A DNA stretch of 64,000 bases from Paraburkholderia panacisoli (GTDB lineage: Bacteria > Pseudomonadota > Gammaproteobacteria > Burkholderiales > Burkholderiaceae). The notes under the pieces are model-generated. The model made no database searches, was not told where the DNA came from, and was given only the letters and a program-made list of their open reading frames with translations. Below are positions 53,252-61,650 of this stretch, in pieces; position 1 is the stretch's first letter, and each line of letters begins with the position of its first letter. The stretch covers positions 1-64,000 of the forward strand of contig NZ_VTUZ01000038.1 in NCBI RefSeq assembly GCF_008369935.1, read 5' to 3'. The translations under genes were made by a program, and so were the position numbers.

Positions 53252-55117
53252 ATGACCCGAAACCCCAACATTGCTTCACCAGCCGATCTGGCGCCAACGA
53301 ATCTGAATGAGACGCTGTCGGGGGCCGACATCATCTTGCGTGTACTGGCCGAGCAGGGTGTCGACACGCTGTTTGGGTATAGCGGTGGTGCGATTCTGCC
53401 GACGTACGATGCCGTATTTCGCTTTAACGAAATGAACGCCGCGCATCCCGAGCGTCAAATCCGGTTCGTCGTCCCTTCCAACGAACAGGCTGCGGGCTTC
53501 ATGGCCGCGGGTTATGCGCGAGCCAGCGGCAAAGTGGGCGTTTTCATGGTGACTTCCGGCCCAGGCGCGACCAACGCCGTGACGCCTATCGCTGACTGCA
53601 ATGGCGATTCGATACCGGTTGTCCTCATCTGCGGACAGGTGCCGCGTGCAGCGATCGGCAGCGATGCGTTTCAGGAAGCGCCCGTCTTCAACATCATGTC
53701 GGCGTGCGCGAAGCACGTGTTTCTGGTAACCGATCCGACCAGGCTCGAGCCAACACTGCGAACCGCCTTCGAAGTTGCCCGCAGCGGCCGACCTGGCCCG
53801 GTGGTCGTGGACGTGCCCAAAGATATCCAGAACTGGACGGGCCCCTATCACGGACAAGGAACGCTGCATTTTCGCGGCTATTCCGATCGTCTGCGGATGG
53901 TGGCGAAAGCTGCGCGTCTGGAAGAGGAAAAGGCCACCGCCTTCTTTGATCTCCTGCGGCAGAGCAAGCGGCCGCTGCTCTATATCGGTGGCGGTGTGAT
54001 CACGGCTCGCGCGACTGCCGAGCTTCGCGAGTTCGCCGAGCGACACGGCATTCCGATTGTGACGACGCTCATGGGTCTCGGTGCGATCCCTGCCAGGCAT
54101 CCACTGTGTCTCGGCATGCTCGGCATGCATGGTGCAGCTTGCGCAAATTACGCAGTTGAAGACTGCGACTTCCTGATCGCGGTGGGCGCCCGATTCGACG
54201 ATCGCGTCGCCGGCGGCCGGCCTGAAACATTCGCCCCTGCTGCGCGCCATGTCGCTCACATCGATATCGACGAAGCGGAGATCAACAAGGTCAAACGCGT
54301 GCACTGGAGTCATGTGGGCGATGCAAAAGACGCGTTACGGTCTTTGATGGACCACAGTCCAGCGCCGCTGCCTGGTTTGGACTGGCTCGATCGCGTGATG
54401 GAACTCAAGCGCTCGTATGGAATGAACTACGACCGGAACAATCCCGTGATACAGCCGCAGCTGGTTGTGGAAAAACTCAGCGAGATCACGGGCGGACGGG
54501 CAATCATCAGCACGGGGGTCGGCCAGCATCAAATGTGGGCGGCGCAGTTTTTCTCGTTTGTCGAACCTCGAAGCTTTCTGACCTCTGGAAGTATGGGAAC
54601 GATGGGCTTCGGGCTGCCTGCGGCGATTGGCGCGCAGCTGGCGCGACCGGACGCGCTGGTGATCGACATAGACGGCGATGGGAGCATTCGGATGAATGCC
54701 GGAGAACTCGAGACCGCAAGCACCTACGGCATCCCCGTCAAAGTGTTGCTGCTCAACAATCGCGGTGACGGAATGATCCGGCAGTGGCAGCGTCTCTTTT
54801 ATGAAGGGCGGATGTTCGTCAGCGACAAGTCGTTGCACCGCAAGGACTTTGTGATGGCGGCACAGGCCGATGGCTTTGAATTTGCCCGTCGCGTTCAAAC
54901 GGCCGGCGAACTTGAGGCCGCACTGAAAGCCTTCGTGGAATTTGACGGACCGGCCTTCCTCGAGGTGATCATCGACGAAAACGCCGATGTATTTCCCATG
55001 GTGGGTCCGGGCCAAAGCTACTCGCGAATGATCACGGGTCCCTTTATTTCGTCGCGAACCGGGCGGGAAACGCAGATTCAGTCTGCGGGACCGAGCAGTG
55101 CGCCAGATATGTTCTAA
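53252..55117 (+). CDS. acetolactate synthase large-subunit-like TPP enzyme
   Basis: A 621-residue TPP-dependent enzyme of the acetohydroxyacid synthase family. N-terminal pyrimidine domain: GVDTLFGYSGGAILPTYDAV and FVVPSNEQAAGFMAAGYARA with the catalytic Glu at about residue 78. Central FAD-like domain: VGARFDDRVAGG. C-terminal TPP domain: GSMGTMGFGLPAAIGAQLAR and DIDGDGSIRMNAGELETAST (GDG...N). Compared with biosynthetic IlvB, the Glu segment is altered (NEQAAGF for HEQGAGH) and the C-terminus is extended. No ilvN small-subunit gene follows, so it may be catabolic or specialised. Followed six bases later by an ArsR-type gene. Confidence 0.85.
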   Translation: MTRNPNIASPADLAPTNLNETLSGADIILRVLAEQGVDTLFGYSGGAILPTYDAVFRFNEMNAAHPERQIRFVVPSNEQAAGFMAAGYARASGKVGVFMVTSGPGATNAVTPIADCNGDSIPVVLICGQVPRAAIGSDAFQEAPVFNIMSACAKHVFLVTDPTRLEPTLRTAFEVARSGRPGPVVVDVPKDIQNWTGPYHGQGTLHFRGYSDRLRMVAKAARLEEEKATAFFDLLRQSKRPLLYIGGGVITARATAELREFAERHGIPIVTTLMGLGAIPARHPLCLGMLGMHGAACANYAVEDCDFLIAVGARFDDRVAGGRPETFAPAARHVAHIDIDEAEINKVKRVHWSHVGDAKDALRSLMDHSPAPLPGLDWLDRVMELKRSYGMNYDRNNPVIQPQLVVEKLSEITGGRAIISTGVGQHQMWAAQFFSFVEPRSFLTSGSMGTMGFGLPAAIGAQLARPDALVIDIDGDGSIRMNAGELETASTYGIPVKVLLLNNRGDGMIRQWQRLFYEGRMFVSDKSLHRKDFVMAAQADGFEFARRVQTAGELEAALKAFVEFDGPAFLEVIIDENADVFPMVGPGQSYSRMITGPFISSRTGRETQIQSAGPSSAPDMF

Positions 55118-55122
55118 CGAAG

Positions 55123-55446
55123 ATGAACTCGTGTTCGTCGACACCCATGTTTGATGAAGATCTGATTCATAAGGCGCTCGCCAACCCTTTCCGACGCGAG
55201 ATCTTGAGGTGGTTAAAGGCGCCAGACGAATACTTCGTGCGGGGACCTACCAATCCTGGCTGCGGAGTGCCGGCGAACGCAATCCACGCGCGCAGCGGGC
55301 TGTCCCAGTCGAGCGTCTCGGCGCATGTCGCGGTTTTGCTCGACGCGGGACTGCTTGTTTCGACTCGCTTCGGGCAATGGATGTTTCTATCGCGGAATGA
55401 AGAGGTTATTCGTGCCTTTACGGCACATATCAGGTTGCATCTGTAA
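55123..55446 (+). CDS. ArsR-family HTH regulator
   Basis: A 107-residue winged-helix protein: FDEDLIHKALANPFRREILR then WLKAP, and HARSGLSQSSVSAHVAVLLD then AGLLVSTRFGQWMFL (recognition helix and wing). No metal-binding Cys pair of the ArsR/SmtB type is evident, so it may sense a metabolite. Start 55123 or the downstream ATG 55150. Its six-base distance from the acetolactate-synthase-like gene suggests one transcript and possible autoregulation of that unit. Confidence 0.8.
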   Translation: MNSCSSTPMFDEDLIHKALANPFRREILRWLKAPDEYFVRGPTNPGCGVPANAIHARSGLSQSSVSAHVAVLLDAGLLVSTRFGQWMFLSRNEEVIRAFTAHIRLHL

Positions 55447-55495
55447 CCACTGTCTTCAGGTGCTGCCAGCGTTAATTCTCTACTGGAGAAGTGTC

Positions 55496-55696
55496 ATGAA
55501 ATTTTCGATGAAAGACGAAATTCGCTCTGACGATGTTGCGTCTATCGAACATGTGATGAAGAGCGTCGATGCCGACGCGAAGGTCAACGTCGACATCGGC
55601 ACGAGAACGGTCAGCGTTGACTCATGGTTGATGCCCGAAGAGTTTCTGATTGCATTCGCCGACGAGGACTACGACGTGAGGATTGCCGAAGCGTAG
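55496..55696 (+). CDS. small heavy-metal-associated-fold protein without CxxC
   Basis: A 66-residue protein, MKFSMKDEIRSDDVASIEHV onward, with alternating beta and alpha segments (DAKVNVDIGTRTVSVDSWLM; EEFLIAFADEDYDVRIAE) in the pattern of HMA-like copper chaperone folds. The metal-binding MxCxxC is absent. GGAG lies seven bases before ATG 55496. Similar Cys-less small proteins occur in Burkholderiaceae; function unknown. Confidence 0.65.
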   Translation: MKFSMKDEIRSDDVASIEHVMKSVDADAKVNVDIGTRTVSVDSWLMPEEFLIAFADEDYDVRIAEA

Positions 55697-56003
55697 CCAC
55701 GCATTTGACGTGATGGCCAGATATGGACGGAGAATGTCCCAAATCCGTCGCAGCTAGCGTCTCTATAGAGGCCCGCAAAACATACACTGTTTTTATCAGC
55801 GACCAGGAGGTTGCTGATCCTGGCGAGCACAGGGACCTGGTGGCAGAAGTCACGAGGTTTTGCACAAGTTGACGTGGACCGGATGGCACCGGATGTTGCC
55901 TCCTTCCGTAGTCGGATCTTTGTCTTCGTGTACCTGTGAAAGCATTGGCGCGGCCTGGGCGGCAACGGGTGCAGCCCTCGCTGAATTGTGACAGATACCG
56001 GGC
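55697..56003. other. no recognisable gene
   Basis: About 300 bases with no supported frame; contains the promoter region of the sucA-like gene. Confidence 0.45.
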
Positions 56004-58856
56004 GTGAGCCCGACTGAGGACGAAGTCATCATGATGATGCGGAACCGGAATACCTCCTTTCTGTTTGGAGGCAATGCTCCTTATGTGGAGGAACAATACG
56101 AGGCATACCTTGCTGATCCGAACACGGTGTCGGATGAGTGGCGCGGGTATTTCGACGCGTTACAAGGTGTGCCGGCGGTCGATGGATCGGATGCAGACGA
56201 CGTCGCGCACGCGCCGGTCGTGTCACGGTTTGTCGAGTTGGCGAGGCAGACGCGGGCCGGCGGGCGTTCGGAGAGCGATGTACTGAGTTTCGCCCGGAAG
56301 CAGGTTGCCGTGCAGGCCTTGATTTCGGCCTATCGGATGGTCGGTACCCGCAATGCGCATCTGGATCCACTGCGCTGGACCGCCCCGGTGCCGGTGCCTG
56401 AATTGAATCCCAGCTACTACGATCTGTCCCATGCGGACATGAGCACGAAGTTCAGCATGTCGGGGGCGTATTTTTCGGAAGACGATGCAACGCTCGGCGA
56501 TTTGATGGAGGCGCTGAGAGGGACGTATTGCGGCACGCTGGGTGCTGAGTTCGTGCATCTGGCCGATCCGGCGCAGCGTGACTGGTGGGCAATGCGTCTC
56601 GAATCCTCGCGTTCAAAAACTACCCTGGATCGCGGTGACAAACTGCATATTCTCGAACGGCTGACGGCTGCCGAGGGACTCGAAAAATACCTGCATACCC
56701 GCTATGTCGGGCAGAAGCGCTTCTCGCTCGAGGGTGGCGAGTCGCTCATTGTCCTGCTCGATGAGCTGGTTGCGTATGGCGCCACGAAGGGCGTCAAAAG
56801 CTCGATTCTCGGGATGGCGCACCGCGGACGTCTGAATGTTCTTGTCAATATTGTCGGGAAGCCGCCGGCCGCGCTGTTCGACGAATTCGAGGGGAAAACC
56901 GCGAATCTCCTTCCGGCAGGCGACGTTAAATATCACAAAGGCTTTACCGGTTTGCTCCCGACGGCGAGTGGGCCAGCGGAAGTGACACTCGCGTTCAACC
57001 CGTCGCACCTTGAAATCGTCAATCCGGTTGTTCAAGGTATTGCTCGCGCGCGCGCCGAAGTATTGGGGCAAGGGGCGAGTGCGGTGCTGCCGGTGGAGAT
57101 CCACGGCGATGCCGCGATTTCGGGGCAGGGCATTGTGATGGAGACGATGAACCTGTCGAATACCCGGGGCTATGGCACGGGCGGCACGATACACGTGGTG
57201 GTGAATAACCAGGTGGGCTTCACCACGTCCGACCCGCGAGATGTCAGATCGTCGTTCTATTGCACCGACATTGCCAAGATGATCGAGGCACCGGTGCTGC
57301 ATGTGAACGGCGACGATCCCGAGGCGGTTGTCGCCGCCACGCGCCTCGCCATCGATTTTCGTGCGACGTTCCAGAAGAGCGTCGTTATCGATCTGGTTTG
57401 CTTCCGCCGTCATGGTCATCAGGAACAGGACACGCCGAACATTACGCAACCGTTGATGTATCGCTCGATCGCGGGGCACCCTGGCGTCCGAACTCTCTAC
57501 GCGAGAAAACTGGTGGACGCTCAGATTCTGACGGCGCAAGACGTGGAGAAATATGTTCACGACTACCGCGAACGTCTCGACGCTACGCAAACCGCCGAAG
57601 AGAAGAAGCCGATCGATCAGACAAGCGAAGAGGTGAGCTGGCCGCAACTGCTCGATGGAAACGTGGGTCGTATCTATTACGCACCGCCGTTGATGGATCT
57701 CGTTCAGGAACTCGCGCTAAGAATCACCAACGTTCCCGATCAGTACTTGCTGCATCCGCTCGTCGCAAGGGTGATGTCGGCCCGTCGCGAGATGGCAGAA
57801 GGCAAGCGTTCGCTGGACTGGGGCATGGCCGAGCACATGGCGTTTGCGTCCCTTCTTTCCGCGGGTATCGATGTTCGCCTGAGTGGGCAGGACAGCGAAC
57901 GCGGCACGTTCAGCCATCGTCACGCGGTACTCCACGATCAGAAGCGGTCGATTCGCGCGGAGGGCACGTTCATCCCGCTGCACCATGTGTCGGAGACCCA
58001 AGGGCGTTTCTCGGTCACCAACTCGGTTCTGTCGGAAGCCGCAGTCCTGGGATTCGAGTACGGGTATTCGATTGTTCGACAAAACTCGCTCGTTTTGTGG
58101 GAAGCGCAGTTCGGCGACTTTGCGAACGGGGCACAGGTTGTGATCGACAACTTTCTGTCTGCGGGCGCGGCCAAGTGGGGGCAGCATAGTGGTGTCACGA
58201 TGCTGCTTCCGCACGGTCAGGAAGGGGAAGGGCCGGAACACGCGTCGGCGCGCCTGGAGCGTTACCTGCAGCTGTGTGCGCAGGACAACATGCGAGTCGT
58301 CCAACCCACGACGCCGGCACAGTTTTTCCATCTGCTGCGGATGCAGGCCGTGCTGCACGATCGCGTTCCGCTTATCGTGATGACGCCAAAGTCGCTGCTG
58401 CGCCACCCGGAGGCTGTCAGTAGTCTCGATGAGCTCGCTACGGGCCGATTCAACGAGCTTCTGGCCGAATCGCCTACGGACGAAGCAGCGTCCAGAGTCG
58501 AGCGCGTGATCCTGTGCTCGGGTAAGGTCTACTTCGAACTTCTGGAGCGTCGTCGTCAGTCCGGTAAAGACAATATCGCGTTGATTCGCGTGGAGCAGTT
58601 GTATCCGTTCCCTGCGAAGCGGATCAGCTTGGAACTGGCACGCTATCCGAATCTGAAGAGCGTCGTCTGGTGTCAGGAAGAGTCGAAAAACCAGGGGGCC
58701 TGGCATTTCGTCATGGAACAACTGCTGGAAATCGTGAAGGCACCCGCGGCGCTGCGTTATGTCGGGCCGGAGGCGACCGCCTCGACCGCGCCGGGCTATC
58801 GGTCGTTGCACGCTGCGCGTCAGGAGAAGTTTCTGCGCGAGGCGATTGACGAGTAA
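56004..58856 (+). CDS. sucA: 2-oxoglutarate dehydrogenase E1 component, solitary paralogue
   Basis: A 950-residue E1o, close to the family's usual length. N-terminal FLFGGNAPYVEEQYEAYLAD matches the E1o start; core landmarks are LGMAHRGRLNVLVNIVGKPP, NPSHLEIVNPVVQGIARA, EIHGDAAISGQGIVMETMNL, LVCFRRHGHQEQDTPNITQP and LSGQDSERGTFSHRHAVLHD. It decarboxylates 2-oxoglutarate with TPP and transfers succinyl to E2. No sucB or lpdA follows, so this is probably a second E1 copy. GTG 56004 is used; ATG 56031 with a GAGG upstream is an alternative that removes nine residues. Confidence 0.9.
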   Translation: MSPTEDEVIMMMRNRNTSFLFGGNAPYVEEQYEAYLADPNTVSDEWRGYFDALQGVPAVDGSDADDVAHAPVVSRFVELARQTRAGGRSESDVLSFARKQVAVQALISAYRMVGTRNAHLDPLRWTAPVPVPELNPSYYDLSHADMSTKFSMSGAYFSEDDATLGDLMEALRGTYCGTLGAEFVHLADPAQRDWWAMRLESSRSKTTLDRGDKLHILERLTAAEGLEKYLHTRYVGQKRFSLEGGESLIVLLDELVAYGATKGVKSSILGMAHRGRLNVLVNIVGKPPAALFDEFEGKTANLLPAGDVKYHKGFTGLLPTASGPAEVTLAFNPSHLEIVNPVVQGIARARAEVLGQGASAVLPVEIHGDAAISGQGIVMETMNLSNTRGYGTGGTIHVVVNNQVGFTTSDPRDVRSSFYCTDIAKMIEAPVLHVNGDDPEAVVAATRLAIDFRATFQKSVVIDLVCFRRHGHQEQDTPNITQPLMYRSIAGHPGVRTLYARKLVDAQILTAQDVEKYVHDYRERLDATQTAEEKKPIDQTSEEVSWPQLLDGNVGRIYYAPPLMDLVQELALRITNVPDQYLLHPLVARVMSARREMAEGKRSLDWGMAEHMAFASLLSAGIDVRLSGQDSERGTFSHRHAVLHDQKRSIRAEGTFIPLHHVSETQGRFSVTNSVLSEAAVLGFEYGYSIVRQNSLVLWEAQFGDFANGAQVVIDNFLSAGAAKWGQHSGVTMLLPHGQEGEGPEHASARLERYLQLCAQDNMRVVQPTTPAQFFHLLRMQAVLHDRVPLIVMTPKSLLRHPEAVSSLDELATGRFNELLAESPTDEAASRVERVILCSGKVYFELLERRRQSGKDNIALIRVEQLYPFPAKRISLELARYPNLKSVVWCQEESKNQGAWHFVMEQLLEIVKAPAALRYVGPEATASTAPGYRSLHAARQEKFLREAIDE

Positions 58857-59111
58857 GTGGGCAGCGAGGGCGAATCGGAGACGATGCCGCTGGTTCGCCC
58901 TGGCAATCAAGATCGACCACGCGTTGACCGCCACGAAGGCACTCATCTGAACGACAGAAGCTATCAGCGGCGTGGATTGGGGCAAATACACCACCTCTAC
59001 TGCCACCTCCTGCTTGTTACACTAGGAACACAAGGCCGCCGGCACTGATGCTGCGCCGGTTCATTGAAGCGCCAAAGACGTCGGTCCATAAAATACAGGA
59101 GGAGCACTTAA

Positions 59112-60107
59112 ATGACGCTTTCGACGAGAAAATTGGGTCGCACCGGCTGGAATGTGTCGGAAATCGGTTTTGGGGCATGGGCGATCGGTGGCTCATGGGG
59201 CGGTGTCGCCGAAGACGACGCCAAGGCCGCGTTAAACGCGGCGCTCGATAACGGCGTGACTTTCATCGACACGGCCGACGTCTACGGCGACGGTCGGTCG
59301 GAGCGGATCATCCGGGACGTGTTGCGGCAACGAGGCGGCGAGCGTCCCGTGGTGGCCACCAAGCTCGGGCGCCGGCTCGACCCGCATGTGACCAGTGGCT
59401 ATACGAACCGGCGTGAGCTCGCGGGTTTCATCGACCGGAGCCTGTCGAACCTTGGCGTCGATACGCTCGACCTCGTGCAATTGCATTGCCCGCCGACGGA
59501 GGTTTACTACCATCCCGAGGTGTTCGACGCGATGGACGAGTTTGTCGCTGCCGGCAAGATCCGCTTCTACGGCGTGTCGGTCGAAAAGGTCGAGGAAGCG
59601 CTGAAGGCGATCGAGTATCCCAATGTGGTCTCGGTGCAGATCATCTACAACATGTTCCGTCAACGTCCTGCCGAATTGTTCTTCAGGGAAGCGCAAAAGA
59701 AAAACGTTGCGGTCATTGCGCGAGTCCCTTTGGCGAGCGGCATGCTGACCGGCAAGATGTCCGCGGATTCGGTTTTCCCGTCAGACGACCATCGTGCTTT
59801 CAATCGCCATGGCGAGGCGTTCGATGTCGGCGAAACGTTCTCCGGGGTGCCTTATGACACCGCGTTGAAAGCGGTCGACGAACTGCGTGGCCTTGTACCG
59901 GTAGATGCCTCCATGGCGCAACTGGCGCTTCGCTGGATCCTGATGGAGGATGCCGTCTCCGTCATCATTCCGGGCAGTAAAAACGCGGCCCAGGCGGCGT
60001 CGAACGTCGCGGCTGCAAACCTCGCTCCACTGTCTGATGAGGCAATGCAACGCGTCCGGGACGTCTACGAGCGACATATCGCGCCTCAGGTTCACCAGCG
60101 CTGGTAA
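59112..60107 (+). CDS. aldo/keto reductase
   Basis: A 331-residue TIM-barrel oxidoreductase. Landmarks: EIGFGAWAIGGSWGG, FIDTADVYGDGRSERIIRDV (Asp/Tyr catalytic), VATKLGRRL (Lys), DLVQLHCPP (His) and IIPGSKNAAQAASNVAAANL (NADPH phosphate loop). GGAGGAG nine bases before ATG 59112 is strong. Reduces aldehydes or ketones with NADPH; substrate unknown. Stands alone between sucA and the quinate/shikimate-type pair. Confidence 0.92.
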   Translation: MTLSTRKLGRTGWNVSEIGFGAWAIGGSWGGVAEDDAKAALNAALDNGVTFIDTADVYGDGRSERIIRDVLRQRGGERPVVATKLGRRLDPHVTSGYTNRRELAGFIDRSLSNLGVDTLDLVQLHCPPTEVYYHPEVFDAMDEFVAAGKIRFYGVSVEKVEEALKAIEYPNVVSVQIIYNMFRQRPAELFFREAQKKNVAVIARVPLASGMLTGKMSADSVFPSDDHRAFNRHGEAFDVGETFSGVPYDTALKAVDELRGLVPVDASMAQLALRWILMEDAVSVIIPGSKNAAQAASNVAAANLAPLSDEAMQRVRDVYERHIAPQVHQRW

Positions 60108-60480
60108 AGAGGGCGTGGGTCTGCCGTCGTGCTGGTCGGCAAAGAGCCGTGCATCTGAAGAGGGCGATCTCCAGGCAGAGCGGCGCGATGAGGGCCAGCA
60201 TGAGCGCAACCCCGATTCGCGTCACCGGGAGGCGGCAGTCTTTTTCCTACCCGATGACGGACTCGGCGACTTAAGGCGCGCATCGCGCGTTTGCGGATTG
60301 GCACCCGCCTTCGAATAGCGCGCCCAGTCCATGGCTCGCCGCATGACGATGCCATCATTATTCGCTCACAGCGCATTATGATTTTCCATCTGGACGCATT
60401 GTGTCGATGGCCGGCAAGAGTAATCTCGCATCAATTCACGATGCCGCTCCAACTCCGGCGCGACCAATATCAGACAAATC
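60108..60480. other. no recognisable gene
   Basis: About 370 bases with overlapping Arg-rich frames only. Upstream region of the Gfo/Idh/MocA gene. Confidence 0.45.
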
Positions 60481-61545
60481 ATGAGACAACTCCAGCTTGC
60501 CGTCGCCGGCGCTGGCCTGATCGGCCGGCGTCACATCGAACTGATTCAGGACAGCGACCGCTGCCGGCTGGCCGCCATTGTCGATCCGGGGCCCGGTGCC
60601 GCTGAAGTTGCCGAAACCGCCCACGTCCCCCTTTATCGCTCGCTCGGCGAACTCTTCGAAAAGCATCGGCCCGACGGGGTGGTGCTTGCGACGCCGAATC
60701 AGTTGCATGTCGACCAGGCGCTTGAGTGCATCGCCGCGCGCGTTCCGGCGCTGATCGAAAAGCCGGTCGCGCACACGCTGAATGAGGGCGAGCGCCTGCT
60801 CGCCGCATCCCGGAACGCCGGTGTGCCGCTGCTCGTCGGCCATCATCGCGCGCATAGCCCGGTGCTCGCGAAGGCGCGCGAGATCATTCAGCAAGGGCAA
60901 CTCGGCAAGCTGGTCGGCGTGATGGGCAGCGCCGTGTTCTACAAGCCGGACGATTACTTCGACGCTGCGCCCTGGCGGCGTCAGGCAGGCGGCGGCCCGA
61001 TCCTGATCAACATGGTTCACGAAATCGGCAATCTGCGCTCGCTGTGCGGCGAGATCGTCGCCGTGCAGGCGCTGTCGTCGAATGCAACGCGCGGGTTTCC
61101 GGTCGAGGACACGGTCGCGATCAATCTGCGATTCGAGAATGGTGCGCTCGGCACCTTCCTGCTTTCCGATACGGCGGGGTCCGCGCGCAGCTGGGAACAG
61201 ACATCGCGGGAAAACAGCAGCTATCCGAGCTATGACGACGAAGATTGCTACGTGATCGCGGGCGACATGGGCTCGCTGTCCGTGCCGACGATGCGCGTGA
61301 AGCGCTACGCAAGCATGCAGGACCGCTCATGGTGGAAACCCTTTGAAACCGGCGTGGTTGAGATCGACCGCGCGGACCCGCTGAAGCGGCAACTCGCGCA
61401 TTTCTGCGACGTGGTCGCCGGGATTGCGCAGCCGCTCGTCACCGTCTACGACGGTTTGCAGAACCTGCGCATCACCGAGGCGATCGCGAACGCGGCCCGC
61501 ACCGGTACCGTCGTCGATACCGGGCGCGCGAGCGCGATAGTCTGA
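60481..61545 (+). CDS. Gfo/Idh/MocA-family oxidoreductase
   Basis: A 354-residue NAD(P)-dependent dehydrogenase. Rossmann loop LAVAGAGLIGRRHIELIQDS; then LATPNQLHVDQALECIAARV, ALIEKPVAHTLNEGERLLAA (EKP motif), VGHHRAHSPVLAKAREIIQQ and GGGPILINMVHEIGNLRSLC (catalytic His). Placed 105 bases before the 3-dehydroshikimate dehydratase gene on the same strand; in several proteobacteria such dehydrogenases accompany quinate/shikimate or inositol catabolism. Could oxidise quinate/shikimate or another polyol acid; not decidable from sequence. Confidence 0.88.
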   Translation: MRQLQLAVAGAGLIGRRHIELIQDSDRCRLAAIVDPGPGAAEVAETAHVPLYRSLGELFEKHRPDGVVLATPNQLHVDQALECIAARVPALIEKPVAHTLNEGERLLAASRNAGVPLLVGHHRAHSPVLAKAREIIQQGQLGKLVGVMGSAVFYKPDDYFDAAPWRRQAGGGPILINMVHEIGNLRSLCGEIVAVQALSSNATRGFPVEDTVAINLRFENGALGTFLLSDTAGSARSWEQTSRENSSYPSYDDEDCYVIAGDMGSLSVPTMRVKRYASMQDRSWWKPFETGVVEIDRADPLKRQLAHFCDVVAGIAQPLVTVYDGLQNLRITEAIANAARTGTVVDTGRASAIV

Positions 61546-61650
61546 GTGAGCGCGCCAGCACAGGCAGGCGGCATGCAGCATATTCACGGACATCGCAGCC
61601 GTCGCTCCCATCGGGTAGAGTGGATTAGTTACTGACGCCGGGACAAAATC

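Noticed and set aside
57717..59006. 429-codon open frame antisense to sucA
   Set aside because: Pure shadow of a well-supported gene.
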